Assembly: GCF_000296815.2 (NCBI RefSeq)
Contig: NZ_CAIT01000004.1
Coordinates: 992,001-1,056,000, forward strand
Source of the DNA: Fibrisoma limi BUZ 3
GTDB lineage: Bacteria; Bacteroidota; Bacteroidia; Cytophagales; Spirosomataceae
Direction: 5' to 3'
Length of the DNA stretch: 64,000 nucleotides
Part shown: positions 33,754 to 43,596 of the stretch, piece after piece
Layout: each line of letters starts with the position of its first letter
Numbering within the stretch: position 1 is the first letter of the stretch
Made by a program: the position numbers and the translations under genes
The notes under the pieces: model-generated
Seen by the model: only the letters and a program-made list of their open reading frames with translations
Told to the model about the DNA's origin: nothing
Database searches by the model: none

Positions 33754-35754
33754 TTATTTAACCGCAATCCATTGCACGGCGTCGGCGACAACCGCGCCGT
33801 CGGCCCCCTGGTTCGTGACCTCGACGTAGGCTTTCTTTCCGGCCGGGAACGCGAACGTACCGATTTTTACCCACGCGCCCGAGGTTTGGCCTTCTACCTG
33901 AATCGTTTCTTTTTTCAACGTAACGGGTTGCGTACTGGAGCCATTGTGAATCAGCAGGGTTGTCTGCGAACTGGCGTCGGGCCGGCGGGGGAAGTAGGCG
34001 TAGAGGTCATATTGCCCGGTTTTAGGCAACGTTGGAGCGAACCGAACGGCTTTGGCCGACTGGCCTTTACTGTCGTCAACCACCAGCGACCGGCCGTAGC
34101 CACCGCGCGTTTCTTTCGTCCAGTCGCCGGTCATGGTCACCTGCCTGGTATCATCGTCATCGACTACTACGTCGGGGGTGCTGCCGTCGAGCAGCGGATT
34201 TTCACGCAGGATCTTCTGCACGGCCGCTACGTTGACCTGCTGAACGGGCTGTTTCTGGTCAATAGCGAGGCTGGCCGCTACGGCCGCCGACTGCCCCAGC
34301 ACCATAAACACCGGCTCCATCCGGATCGACCCATAGGCAATGTGGCTGGCTGACAAACAGACCGGTACGAGCAGGTTTTTGCACTCGTTTTGTTTGGGAA
34401 TCAACGACCGGTAGCTGATGGGGTAGGGTGGGAAGCCGCCCACCTCTACGTTGCCTTCATTCTTGACCATCTTCATGCCGTTTTTCTCGATCACCACGCG
34501 CTGGCAGTTATGCGAATCCATGGTGTAGGCTGCCATCCCGACACCGTCTTTCACGACTTCTTTGCCTTCGCAGTTAGCCTGCGTCATGACGTAGTCGCCG
34601 ATCATGCGCCGGGCTTCGCGGACGTACATCTGCGGTGACCAGTTGCCGTTGTCGGTGTATTCGTCTTTCGGGTAGCCGAACTTCAGCATCTGTTCGCGAA
34701 TCTCCGGGCGCATTCTGGGGTCGTGGCCGATGAAATACAGCAGTCCTTTGTTGTACAGTTCGTGTTCCCGCTGAATCTGCGCCCGGCGGTCGTAGCTGGC
34801 TTCGGGGAAGTCGTAGTTCGTCCCGATCATGTCGGTCGAAAACGGACCAAAATTGTTGATGTCCGTCTTCTGATTCGGCATGCGGTCGGGCTTCAGAATC
34901 CGGTTGAACGTCAGCTTAGGGTCTTTCTCCATCGCCCGAAGGAGCAGCTCGTAACGAGTCGAATCGTAACCCTCCGGTCTGGTAATGGGAATCATGTTGG
35001 CTGGATCGCTGCTCAGGCAGATGCGGAAATTATAGGCCTGCACCTTCTTGTCGCCCGTGCCGGTAGCCGCAACCGGCTCCGGGCTGATGCCCCACAGCAG
35101 ACCACTTTCTGGCTTGCCCGGCACTTTGTACGGGTCAACGCCATCGGCAAACTGGTGACCATTCAGGATTTGAACCCCGTTCCAGGTTTCGTTGTACTGG
35201 CTGTTGGCTTCCCGACCAACGGTGTAGCTTACCCCCGCTTTGGCCAGGAGATCGCCTTCGTAAGTTGCGTCGATGAACATCTTCGCCCGCACCGTGTTGA
35301 CCGGCTGCACCGACGATAGGGGCGTTTCGAGCGTAATCTCCTGAATCGTGCCGTTTACCTTCTTCGCCGAAACGATACGGTGGCCGTACACGACCGGTAC
35401 GTCCCCTCGCTTAATGTATTCCCTGAATAAGTTCTCCGCTACGCTCGGCTCGAAAATCCACTGCTCAAAGTTGCCGTAGTGCTTGCCGAGTCGTCGGTAG
35501 AAATCGAGTGATAATCCCGTGATGGCGTATTTATTGCCAATGTCGGTATAGCCTAAGCCGCCCGTGGTCAATCCGCCGAGATGACGACCCGGCTCGATCA
35601 GGACTACTGACTTGCCCATCTTTCGGGCGGCATACGCGGCCATGACACCCCCCGATGTACCGCCATACACGCAGACGTCGACCGTTCGGATGGATTGGGC
35701 AGGCAATTGGGTAACCGAGCTAATCAGAAGTAGCCAGATGAGCATTCGTTTCAT
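33754..35754 (-). CDS. Exported FAD-dependent oxidoreductase with golvesin-like C-terminus
   Basis: A 666-residue secreted flavoprotein. The start ATG 35754 gives the signal peptide MKRMLIWLLLISSVTQLPAQ. The FAD-binding fold is VDVCVYGGTSGGVMAAYAARKMGKSVVLIEP, followed by GGLTTGGLGYTDIG. MFIDATYEGDLLAKAGVSYTVGREAN is typical of the FAD_oxidored family (PF12831 type). Residues ~540-666 form an extra domain ending in ADAVQWIAVK, resembling golvesin/xanthan-lyase C-terminal modules that may bind sugars. It is a tandem paralogue of the next gene upstream in transcription and is the last gene of the SusC/SusD locus. The substrate is unknown; oxidation of a carbohydrate taken up by the SusCD pair is inference. 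Confidence 0.88.
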   Translation of the reverse strand: MKRMLIWLLLISSVTQLPAQSIRTVDVCVYGGTSGGVMAAYAARKMGKSVVLIEPGRHLGGLTTGGLGYTDIGNKYAITGLSLDFYRRLGKHYGNFEQWIFEPSVAENLFREYIKRGDVPVVYGHRIVSAKKVNGTIQEITLETPLSSVQPVNTVRAKMFIDATYEGDLLAKAGVSYTVGREANSQYNETWNGVQILNGHQFADGVDPYKVPGKPESGLLWGISPEPVAATGTGDKKVQAYNFRICLSSDPANMIPITRPEGYDSTRYELLLRAMEKDPKLTFNRILKPDRMPNQKTDINNFGPFSTDMIGTNYDFPEASYDRRAQIQREHELYNKGLLYFIGHDPRMRPEIREQMLKFGYPKDEYTDNGNWSPQMYVREARRMIGDYVMTQANCEGKEVVKDGVGMAAYTMDSHNCQRVVIEKNGMKMVKNEGNVEVGGFPPYPISYRSLIPKQNECKNLLVPVCLSASHIAYGSIRMEPVFMVLGQSAAVAASLAIDQKQPVQQVNVAAVQKILRENPLLDGSTPDVVVDDDDTRQVTMTGDWTKETRGGYGRSLVVDDSKGQSAKAVRFAPTLPKTGQYDLYAYFPRRPDASSQTTLLIHNGSSTQPVTLKKETIQVEGQTSGAWVKIGTFAFPAGKKAYVEVTNQGADGAVVADAVQWIAVK

Positions 35755-35779
35755 GAGGGCACAAGGGTTAAGCCGTATT

Positions 35780-37432
35780 CTACTCCAAACGCTGCCCATC
35801 TTTCAGCAGCACATCTCTCAGCTTTTGATAAGGCAGCCGTTGCGGAGAGACTTTGTTATTGATAGCCAGTACCGCAGCCGTGGCCGCCGACTGACCCAGA
35901 ATCATGAACACCGGCTCCATCCGAATTGACCCAAAGGCAATATGTGAACTCGATACGCAGACCGGCACCAGCAGGTTGTTACACTCCTGTTCTTTCGGCA
36001 GTATCGACCCGTAGGCAATGGAATACGGCTTGTCGGGGTGAACACCGATGTCGCCTTCGTTCTGCACAAAACCGTCATTCTTTACGTACCGCTGGGCCTG
36101 GTGCGCGTCGAGCGTGTACGATCCCATGCCAATCGGATTCGGTACGGTCGTTTTGCCCAGGGCGTCGGCTTCTTTCATCACGAACTCGCCGAGCATGCGC
36201 CGGGCTTCCCGGATGTAGAGCTGGTGGGGCCAGCCGCCGTTGTCAACGAATTCATCTTTGGGTAAGCCCCACTGCTGCATCTTCTCGCGAACATCGGCCG
36301 GTACGCGTGGGTCGTTCTGCAAAAAGTACATCAGGCCTTTCTGGTACAGCTCGTGTTCCTTGATGATTTGCTTCCGACGCTCGTAGGTTGCTTCGGGGTA
36401 GTCGTAGTTCTTGCCGATGTAGTCGGTGCTGAACGGACCGTGGTTGTTGGTATCGGTTTTCCGATTGGGAATGGGGTCAAACTTGTTGAATGTTTCGCGC
36501 CAGCCGCTGTCAAACACGCGTCCCAGCAGTTCGTAGCGGGCGGGGTCGTACCCTTCTGGTTTGGGAAACGGAATTCGGTTGTCGGGGTGATTGCTCAGGC
36601 ACATCCGGAAGCAATACGCCTGAATTTTGTTGTCGCCGGCACCGTATTCGCCCGGCGGCTCCGCCGACACTTCGGGCAGCAGGCCACTCTCCGGATTGTT
36701 GGCCACTTTATACGGGCTGATGTTGGCCGTGAAATGGTGCCGGTGGTGGAACACACCCGTCTGTACGCCGTTCCATTTCTCGCCATAGACGCTGTTGGCT
36801 TCCCGGCCAACGTGGTAACGTACGCCCGCAGCCGCCATCAGGTCGCCCTCGTAGGTCGCGTCGATGAACATCTTGCCTTCGTAGACATTGCCGCTCAAGG
36901 TCCGGAACGATTGAATCCCGCCCGACTTCTTCGAGATCCCTTTCGCGGAACGATCCAGCCATTCGTCGCGGTAGATGGTGATTTTGTTTTCCTTCACAAA
37001 ATCCTCAAAGACTTTCTCGGCGGCATGAGGCTCAAAAATCCACATGGTCCGGGCGTTACCGTCGATGGCGGGCGTACCCTGACCTTTGTTGCCGTACTCG
37101 TCGCGTTTCTGCCACTTCCACGACTCCGATTGTTGATAGTGGTTGTACAGCCGCTGGTAAAACTGCCGCGATAGCCCACCAATCACCTCTTTATTACCCG
37201 TATCAGTGAACCCTAAACCTCCGGACGACAATCCGCCGAGGTGTTTTTCCGGCGACACAACGATGACCGATTTGCCCATCTTTTTGACTTGCACGGCCGC
37301 CATGACAGCCGCCGACGTACCGCCGTAGATAATCACATCAGCCTTCCGCGTGGCCGTGGGGCGATGAGTAGGAGCAAAGCCTGATAGCAGTGTCAAGCTG
37401 GTCAGGGTAATCAGGAAGGTAAGTCGTTTCAT
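35780..37432 (-). CDS. Exported FAD-dependent oxidoreductase (paralogue)
   Basis: A 550-residue flavoprotein closely similar over its whole length to the N-terminal ~530 residues of its downstream neighbour, but without the C-terminal module. The signal peptide is MKRLTFLITLTSLTLLSGFA. The FAD site ADVIIYGGTSAAVMAAVQVKKMGKSVIVVSP and GGLSSGGLGFTDTG are intact. It also shares FIDATYEGDLMAAAGVRYHVGREAN and SSHIAFGSIRMEPVFMILGQSAA with the paralogue. It follows susD by 67 bases and is followed after 25 bases by the second copy, so both belong to the same transcript. Tandem duplication followed by specialisation is likely. Confidence 0.88.
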   Translation of the reverse strand: MKRLTFLITLTSLTLLSGFAPTHRPTATRKADVIIYGGTSAAVMAAVQVKKMGKSVIVVSPEKHLGGLSSGGLGFTDTGNKEVIGGLSRQFYQRLYNHYQQSESWKWQKRDEYGNKGQGTPAIDGNARTMWIFEPHAAEKVFEDFVKENKITIYRDEWLDRSAKGISKKSGGIQSFRTLSGNVYEGKMFIDATYEGDLMAAAGVRYHVGREANSVYGEKWNGVQTGVFHHRHHFTANISPYKVANNPESGLLPEVSAEPPGEYGAGDNKIQAYCFRMCLSNHPDNRIPFPKPEGYDPARYELLGRVFDSGWRETFNKFDPIPNRKTDTNNHGPFSTDYIGKNYDYPEATYERRKQIIKEHELYQKGLMYFLQNDPRVPADVREKMQQWGLPKDEFVDNGGWPHQLYIREARRMLGEFVMKEADALGKTTVPNPIGMGSYTLDAHQAQRYVKNDGFVQNEGDIGVHPDKPYSIAYGSILPKEQECNNLLVPVCVSSSHIAFGSIRMEPVFMILGQSAATAAVLAINNKVSPQRLPYQKLRDVLLKDGQRLE

Positions 37433-37499
37433 ACGGTCGAAAGGGTAAGCTTGTTTACAAAAGGCAAAGCCAGTACCGGCCTAATCAACGGATGGTACA

Positions 37500-38969
37500 T
37501 TAATAGCCCGGATTTTGTGTCAACTGTGGATTGACGTCCCGTTCGGTCTGCGGAATGGGATAGAGCAGATGGCTCTCCGGAACGACGATGCTCGGGTTCT
37601 GGGCTTTCATAGCGTCGATGAGCCGGCCGGTGCGGACAAGGTCATACCAGCGATGTCCTTCAAACGCCAGTTCGAGCCGCCGTTCGAGCAGGATGGCATC
37701 GCGGAACTGGTCTTTGGTTAACCCGCTGAGGTCAGCCAGACCCGCCCGTCGGCGAATGCGGTTAATGGCCGCGTACGCGTCGGCGGTGGGGCCGTTCTGC
37801 TCGTTCAGGGCTTCGGCATACATCAGCAGCACGTCGGCGTAGCGGAGAATCGGATAGTTGTTGCTGCCTTCTCCATTGCCCGTTGCCGATGGGTCCAGGT
37901 ACTTATACACGTAACACGGAAACGTAATACTGGCCGGAGCCGCCGGGGTACTCGTCGCTGAATACAGTTTCAGGGTCACATCCCGCCGTTTGTCATCCGG
38001 CCGGTACGTTCTGTACAGGTTTTCGGTCGGGGGATCGTCGCCGAAACCGGCCACCCCGTTTACCCGGTCAAACGGAGGCCGCATATAGCCCTGCATAAGG
38101 CTTCCTTCGCTGAAGCCGCCACCCAGCGCCTGCATCTCAAACACAGATTCTTTCCCGTTTTTGTTCGCAATCAGGAAAACTTCGGGAAACGTAGTCCACA
38201 GGTCGTACGTACCGGAATCGATTACCTGCTTGGCCTTCGTTACGGCATTGGTCCAGTCGCGTCGGGTCAGATATACCTTGGCCAGAAAGGCCGTCGCGGC
38301 TCCTTTCGTCGCCCGTCCCCGGTCAGCACCTGTGTAGGTAGCGGGCAGAACGGCTTCGGCATCCGTAAAATCCTGAACGATCTGTTTGTACACGTCGTCA
38401 ACCGACGCCCGCGCTACGTTCAGGTTATTGAGCGACTTCGTTTCCTGCAACACCAGCGGTACGCCACCGAACAACCTAACCAGCGAGAAGTAGTAAAATG
38501 CCCGCATGAACTTAGCCTCGGCTATGTAACGAGCCTTCAGGGTTTCGTCCATTGTTATGCCCGGCACGCGCTCAATGACCGCATTAGTCCGGTTGATACC
38601 CTGGTACGTTGTTGTCCAGATTGACTGGAACGTGGATGTTGCGGGCGTGAAGGTATGTTTGTCCAGGTCGTTTTTAGCCTGGTTCGCCGTTGAGCGCCCA
38701 CCGCCCCATTCGGCGTCGTCGGTGGCCTGGTCCTGGAGAATCCAGACAACCTGCCCAAACAAATTGGAACTATTGAGAGGATCGTAGACGCTGCTGACAG
38801 CGGCCCGGGCGTCATCTGCGTTTTTGTAAAAATTGTCGGGTGTGAAGCTCGACTCGGGTATCTGCTCCAGCACTTCGCAGGCGGATAAACTAAAGAGTGA
38901 AAGAGCGAAAGAGAGAATGAGCGAGACGTTTCGCCGGGCCCTTGTGGCTGTTATTGGTGGTAACTTCAT
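37500..38969 (-). CDS. SusD/RagB-family outer-membrane lipoprotein
   Basis: A 489-residue surface lipoprotein that forms the lid of a SusC transporter and binds the substrate. The signal sequence ends in LFSLSACE with the lipidated Cys near residue 31. Family features are VLEQIPESSFTPDNFYKNADDARAAVSSVYDPL, the TPR-like helical part (ARYIAEAKFMRAFYYFSLVRLFGGVPLVL) and the C-terminal RDAILLERRLELAFEGHRWYDLVRTGRL. The nucleotides coding the hydrophobic core of the signal peptide are an array of 8-base repeats (38892-38923), which is unusual. The ligand cannot be told from sequence; neighbouring flavoproteins rather than glycosidases suggest something other than a standard polysaccharide. Confidence 0.96.
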   Translation of the reverse strand: MKLPPITATRARRNVSLILSFALSLFSLSACEVLEQIPESSFTPDNFYKNADDARAAVSSVYDPLNSSNLFGQVVWILQDQATDDAEWGGGRSTANQAKNDLDKHTFTPATSTFQSIWTTTYQGINRTNAVIERVPGITMDETLKARYIAEAKFMRAFYYFSLVRLFGGVPLVLQETKSLNNLNVARASVDDVYKQIVQDFTDAEAVLPATYTGADRGRATKGAATAFLAKVYLTRRDWTNAVTKAKQVIDSGTYDLWTTFPEVFLIANKNGKESVFEMQALGGGFSEGSLMQGYMRPPFDRVNGVAGFGDDPPTENLYRTYRPDDKRRDVTLKLYSATSTPAAPASITFPCYVYKYLDPSATGNGEGSNNYPILRYADVLLMYAEALNEQNGPTADAYAAINRIRRRAGLADLSGLTKDQFRDAILLERRLELAFEGHRWYDLVRTGRLIDAMKAQNPSIVVPESHLLYPIPQTERDVNPQLTQNPGY

Positions 38970-39069
38970 GTCTGTGTTCGTTAAGGATAGCGGAGGAAAG
39001 CGATGGAGCTACTTGTTGGAATGAGCTGACACGAATTCATGCGTTTACTCATTCCTTCGTTCGCTCGTT
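38892..39069. repeat. Inverted 8-mer arrays across the SusD start
   Basis: Four 8-base units (AAAGAGTG, AAAGAGCG, AAAGAGAG, AATGAGCG) fill 38892-38923 inside the SusD signal-peptide codons. Three related units in the opposite orientation fill 39046-39069 just after the SusC stop; on the minus strand they read AACGAGCG, AACGAAGG and AATGAGTA. The shared pattern is AAnGAnnG. GGAATGAG at 39018-39025 also pairs with CTCATTCC at 39048-39055. The arrays bracket the SusC-SusD junction. Confidence 0.7.
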
Positions 39070-39072
39070 ACA

Positions 39073-42000
39073 TTAGAATCCAACATTTAAGCCAAGCATC
39101 CAGATTTTTGCGGCCGGGTAACTGGCGTAGTCAAAGCCCTGGCTACGGCTGTCCTGACCGAAGCGGTTCACCTCCGGATCGTAGCCTGAATAGTTTGTCC
39201 AGGTCGCGAAGTTTTGCGCTGTTGCGTACACCCGCAGCGACTGGATGTTGAGCTTCTTGACGAGCGTAGCCGGCAGGTTGTAGGCTAACTGGACGTTCTT
39301 CAGCCGCAGGTACGACCCGTCTTCAATCTGCCGGGTCGAGATGCGGTTGGCCGGCCGGGTCGTCGATGCCCGCGGAATGTCCGTGTTTGTATTGGTAGGC
39401 GTCCAGCGCCGGAGCATGTCGCGGTCCTGGTTGTTGGTACCATTCAGATACTCCAGCTCAAAGCGGTTGGCGTTCAGAATCTGGTTTCCGTAAACGCCCT
39501 GGAAAAATACCGTCAATTCCAGTCCTTTGTACGAGAACGTATTGTTGAAACCACCCAGGAACTTGGGCTGCGCTCTGCCAATAATGGTACGGTCATTGTC
39601 GTCAATTCGCTTGTCGCCGTTCAGGTCGAGGTATTTCCGATCACCCGGTTTCCGGGCCTGGGGGTCTACAAGAGCGGCTAGTTCGTCGGTGGTCTGGTAT
39701 AATCCATCCGTCACGTAGCCGTAGAATGATCCCAGCGGCTCACCAACGCGAATAATGCCTGAGTTGACGTTCTGGGCGATGTTGGCGACCTGACCGGCGA
39801 AAATCTGCGGAGCCCCGCCAATGTCCAGTACCTTGTTTCGGTTCAGCGAGAAGTTCAGATCAGAAGTCCACCGGAACGCCCGATCCACATTCACGGAAGA
39901 AATGCTCAGCTCAAACCCCTTGTTTTCAACCCGGCCGAGATTCTGAATGGCGCTCGAATAGCCCGACGTACTCGGGATCGTTACGTTCAGCAGCAGGTCG
40001 CGGGTCCGTTTCAGGTAGGCGTCGGCAGTAACTGTAATGCGGTTGTTGAGCAGACCAAGATCAATACCAACATCAGCCTGGGCGGTTGTTTCCCACGACA
40101 GATCCGGGTTAGCAATCTGGTTAGGCCCGATGCCGGTCGCAACTGCATTGCCAAGGGTATAGTTCTGCGTGGCCAGCAGGGAGTAGGCCGGGTAATTCCC
40201 GATTCCATCCTGGTTGCCGGTCAAGCCGTAGGTGGCCCGTAGTTTCAGATCGCTCAGGACACGAACGTTTTTCAGGAAGTCTTCCTCGGAGATACGCCAG
40301 GCCAGGGCTGCTGATGGAAAATAACCATACCGTTTGTTTGCACCGAAACGCGACGAACCATCCGCCCGGAACGAGGCCGTAACGAGGTACTTGTCCCGGT
40401 AGCCGTAGTTGACCCGCGCCAGGTACGACCGCAGGCCCCACGTACCGATGCCCGACGAAGGCGTCAGCGGCACCGATCCAGCCCCGAGATTACCGGTGTT
40501 CAAATTGTCGTTGACAAAATTCCGGGATGCGGCCGTACTGTTTTCCGTCCGGTTGGCCTGCTGCGTGAAGCCCACCAGGGCACCAAGACTGTGCACTTCG
40601 TTGATGGTGCGGTTGTAGGTCAGCAGGTTCTCATTCAGCCACGTAACGGCCTGGCTGTTGAAAAGTGAACCAACGCCACCCTGCGACAAACCACTCGTTA
40701 CGCTCCGGGGTAAGTACGAGTCCTGTTTTTGCAGAATTGCGTCGATGCCCAGAAGGACCTTCAACGTTAGCCCGTCGATGATCTGATACTCCCCGAACAC
40801 GTTCCCGAAGGTCCGGAAGGCGGTGTTGCGGTTCTTACTGTCGCGGGCCAGCGCTACGGGGTTGTCGGCTGTAAAGTTTAATTGCGGGCCGGTTGTGAAG
40901 TAGCTGCCGTCTGGATTGCGAACCGGAATGATGGGCGGAAACTGCAGGGCGGCTATGGTTACCAGACCGGCACTGCCCAGGTCACCGTCGGAGCGCGACT
41001 GGTTGGCTACCGTCCGGTTCACGGTCAGGCTGTTGCCGATTTTGATTTTGTTAGTCAGCTTCCGGTCCAGGTTGATGCGGAACGAATAGCGGTCAAAATC
41101 AGAGTTAACCACAATGCCCTGCTGCTTGAAATAACCACCACCAATAGCGTACTGCGTGCGCTCGTCGCCACCGGAAATCGATAGCTGATAATTCTGGATC
41201 GGCGCCGATCGGAAGATTTCATCCTGCCAGTCGGTGCCCTCCCCGAAGGCGTCAATCTGCGCCTGGGTGTAGACTGGGTTCCGGCCTTCGTTGGTGTTGG
41301 CTTCGTTCACGAACTGGGCGTATTCGCGGGCGTTCAGCACGGGGTATTTACGCCGAACATTCTGAACGCCGTAGTACGTCTCAAAGTTGATCGTCGATTT
41401 TCCCGCTTTTCCCCGTTTGGTCGTGATGATCACCACGCCGTTAGCGCCCCGCGACCCATAAATAGCGGTAGACGACGCATCTTTCAGCACCGAAATGGAC
41501 TCAATGTCGCTTGGGTTAAGCGTACTCAGGACGTTGAAATTACCGCCGTTGTTAGCGCCGTCGTTTTTGAAGGGCACTCCATCAATCACATACAGGGGTT
41601 CGTTATCGCCCTGGATCGAGTTGCCGCCCCGGATTCGGATGGTGGTCGTGCCGCCCGGCTGACCGGAGTTCTGCGTGATCTGTACCCCGGCCGCCCGGCC
41701 CTGCAGCGACTGGTCGAGGGACGTAACGGCTACTTTCCGAATTTCCTCGACTGGTACGGTCGCTACGGCTCCGGTCAGGTCGCTTTTCTTCTGCACCCCA
41801 TAGCCAATCACGACTACCTCGTTCAGCGATCGGTTGTCGGCCGCCAATTGTACGTCGACGGTAGTCCGGTTGCCAACCGTAACCTCCTGACTAACGTAGC
41901 CCACGAAGCTGAATACCAGCGTCGCTTTAGTGTCCGGTACGCTGATCTGATAACGCCCGTTGGCATCGGTGTTCGTGCCGCGTGTCGACCCTTTCACCAC

Positions 42001-42552
42001 CACGCTCACGCCCGGTAAACCCTCGCCGGTTTCGCCGGTAACGCGGCCCACTACGCGAACCTCAGCCGAGGGCGCTTCCATCGGTTGAATCGTTCGTAGC
42101 CCCGAAATACCATCCGGAACCAGCACGGGCGTTGCAACCGACGTAGTTGGAAGTAGGGCGGGTTGCACGTACGTCGTTTTCTCGCTCTTTTTGTTCGATA
42201 AAATCAGGTAGGCACCCGAACGGAGCTTCTTGAAACGCAGCCCACGCGGTTTTAGCAGCGTATTCAGGTTCGTTTCCAGCCGGGCATTTAGGTTGACGGG
42301 TTCAGCGGGTTTGCCGTCGGTTTCGGCAATGACCGACTCTTCAAACAGAATATCGGCTCCGTAATGCTGCTTGAGTTGCAGCAGCGCCTGACGTAGCGAA
42401 AGACCATGCGGAATCGTATTCTGGGGCAACCGGGCGGGCTGCCAGCCTGCCGCACCGGGCTGCACTGACGCCAGTGCCTGTGCCATTAGTGGACTGGCCG
42501 CTACAGCAAGAAGCCAGCCGAAGGTCATAGCGAATGGTAAGCATTTCCTCAT
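39073..42552 (-). CDS. SusC/RagA-family TonB-linked outer-membrane transporter
   Basis: A 1159-residue TonB-dependent porin that imports the ligand captured by SusD. In order: a signal peptide; an STN domain at ~50-118 (FEESVIAETDGKPAEPVNLNA region), which receives signals for the sigma/anti-sigma pair; a carboxypeptidase-regulatory-like domain at ~166-243 (GLPGVSVVVKGSTRGTNTDANG); a TonB-box-like VVVIGYG at 246-252; a plug domain from ~255 (LYVIDGVPFKND, SIEVLKD-like ISVLKDASSTAIYGSRGANGV); and a 22-strand barrel to the end. The STN domain and the upstream FecR and sigma genes mark it as a self-inducing transducer system. Its ATG overlaps the FecR stop by 4 bases. Confidence 0.97.
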   Translation of the reverse strand: MRKCLPFAMTFGWLLAVAASPLMAQALASVQPGAAGWQPARLPQNTIPHGLSLRQALLQLKQHYGADILFEESVIAETDGKPAEPVNLNARLETNLNTLLKPRGLRFKKLRSGAYLILSNKKSEKTTYVQPALLPTTSVATPVLVPDGISGLRTIQPMEAPSAEVRVVGRVTGETGEGLPGVSVVVKGSTRGTNTDANGRYQISVPDTKATLVFSFVGYVSQEVTVGNRTTVDVQLAADNRSLNEVVVIGYGVQKKSDLTGAVATVPVEEIRKVAVTSLDQSLQGRAAGVQITQNSGQPGGTTTIRIRGGNSIQGDNEPLYVIDGVPFKNDGANNGGNFNVLSTLNPSDIESISVLKDASSTAIYGSRGANGVVIITTKRGKAGKSTINFETYYGVQNVRRKYPVLNAREYAQFVNEANTNEGRNPVYTQAQIDAFGEGTDWQDEIFRSAPIQNYQLSISGGDERTQYAIGGGYFKQQGIVVNSDFDRYSFRINLDRKLTNKIKIGNSLTVNRTVANQSRSDGDLGSAGLVTIAALQFPPIIPVRNPDGSYFTTGPQLNFTADNPVALARDSKNRNTAFRTFGNVFGEYQIIDGLTLKVLLGIDAILQKQDSYLPRSVTSGLSQGGVGSLFNSQAVTWLNENLLTYNRTINEVHSLGALVGFTQQANRTENSTAASRNFVNDNLNTGNLGAGSVPLTPSSGIGTWGLRSYLARVNYGYRDKYLVTASFRADGSSRFGANKRYGYFPSAALAWRISEEDFLKNVRVLSDLKLRATYGLTGNQDGIGNYPAYSLLATQNYTLGNAVATGIGPNQIANPDLSWETTAQADVGIDLGLLNNRITVTADAYLKRTRDLLLNVTIPSTSGYSSAIQNLGRVENKGFELSISSVNVDRAFRWTSDLNFSLNRNKVLDIGGAPQIFAGQVANIAQNVNSGIIRVGEPLGSFYGYVTDGLYQTTDELAALVDPQARKPGDRKYLDLNGDKRIDDNDRTIIGRAQPKFLGGFNNTFSYKGLELTVFFQGVYGNQILNANRFELEYLNGTNNQDRDMLRRWTPTNTNTDIPRASTTRPANRISTRQIEDGSYLRLKNVQLAYNLPATLVKKLNIQSLRVYATAQNFATWTNYSGYDPEVNRFGQDSRSQGFDYASYPAAKIWMLGLNVGF

Positions 42553-43571
42553 TGATTCGTGATTTTATCGGTGTTCGGAGAAAAGACAAGGGTTTGATTG
42601 GCGTGTGTGACGCGTAAGTCGAGTAGTTCAGCCAGGGCTTCGGCCAGTTCGTCGGAGGAACCGGCGCGGATGGTGCCCGTCAGGGTGCGTCGAGCCAGCT
42701 CGGGGTCGTTACAGTGAACCGTTACGCCGAACACCTCCCGCATCTGCCGAAAAACCTCGGGTAAGGGCGTGCTGTTGAACACGAAATGACGGTATCGCCA
42801 GCCCGCGAATTTGAGAGAGTCTGTCTGCTGACGGAGCTTGAGCGTGCCTTTCTGATCGAGCTGTACCCAATCGCCGGGTTTCATAATCAGATTTTCCTGA
42901 ACCTGCTGGGCGGACCTATAGGCCAGTTTTACTTTTCCTTTCTTCAGGACGACCTCCGTGCTGGTTCGGCGATTGCTCACCGAAAACTCAGTGCCCAGTA
43001 CCTCCACGTTTACGCCTTCGGGGGTTTGTACAACAAAGGGCTGATGGTCGGGTAGATGACGGACGCTGAATACGGCTTCGCCCCGAAACTGCACCCGGCG
43101 CGATAGCAAACCGTAGCCCCAGCGTGGCACCCGCAGGGTTGATTGGCTGTTCAGCGCTACGGTCGAGCCGTCGGGCAGCGTAACGGTACGTAGCTGCTGG
43201 GCGTTGGTGGTAATGGTCCGGTAGTTCCACCAGTCCTGGGTAAGATACAGACCGGCGGCCACCAGCACCGGGATCACCACGGCGGCTGCCCATTGCCAGC
43301 GCCACCCGGTTCGGAAGGAAGGCTCTGCCCTGTAAAGCTGGCGGAAAGGCGACGTAGCCGGAGCGGGATCGTCGAAACGCTGCCGAAGCCGTTCCAGCAC
43401 GGCGACCGAATCGGGGGTGTATTGCGGGTGGCTTCGTTCCCACTCGTCCAGCCACTGGAAAAATTGTTCGCGGGCGTCGGGGCGGTTTAGCCATTCGCCG
43501 ATGATCTTCTTCTGCACCGACGTAGCGTGTCCGGCAAAGTAGGTGTATACTATTTCTTTGGTTGGCTCCAT
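42549..43571 (-). CDS. FecR-family anti-sigma factor
   Basis: A 340-residue inner-membrane regulator. The cytoplasmic N-terminal part (1-90) would hold the sigma factor. One membrane helix lies at ~92-110 (WQWAAAVVIPVLVAAGLYL). The periplasmic FecR domain spans ~120-220 (VTLPDGSTVALNSQSTLRVPRWG, GEAVFSV, VEVLGTEFSVSNRRTSTEVVLKKGKVKL). A C-terminal DUF4974/STN-like domain (~258-330, FVFNSTPLPEVFRQMREVFGVTVHC) can touch the SusC signalling domain. It is translationally coupled to SusC and lies 25 bases after the sigma gene, so the three form one signal relay. Confidence 0.96.
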   Translation of the reverse strand: MEPTKEIVYTYFAGHATSVQKKIIGEWLNRPDAREQFFQWLDEWERSHPQYTPDSVAVLERLRQRFDDPAPATSPFRQLYRAEPSFRTGWRWQWAAAVVIPVLVAAGLYLTQDWWNYRTITTNAQQLRTVTLPDGSTVALNSQSTLRVPRWGYGLLSRRVQFRGEAVFSVRHLPDHQPFVVQTPEGVNVEVLGTEFSVSNRRTSTEVVLKKGKVKLAYRSAQQVQENLIMKPGDWVQLDQKGTLKLRQQTDSLKFAGWRYRHFVFNSTPLPEVFRQMREVFGVTVHCNDPELARRTLTGTIRAGSSDELAEALAELLDLRVTHANQTLVFSPNTDKITNQ

Positions 43572-43596
43572 GTAGTAGGGAGGAAAGCGTTGAGAG

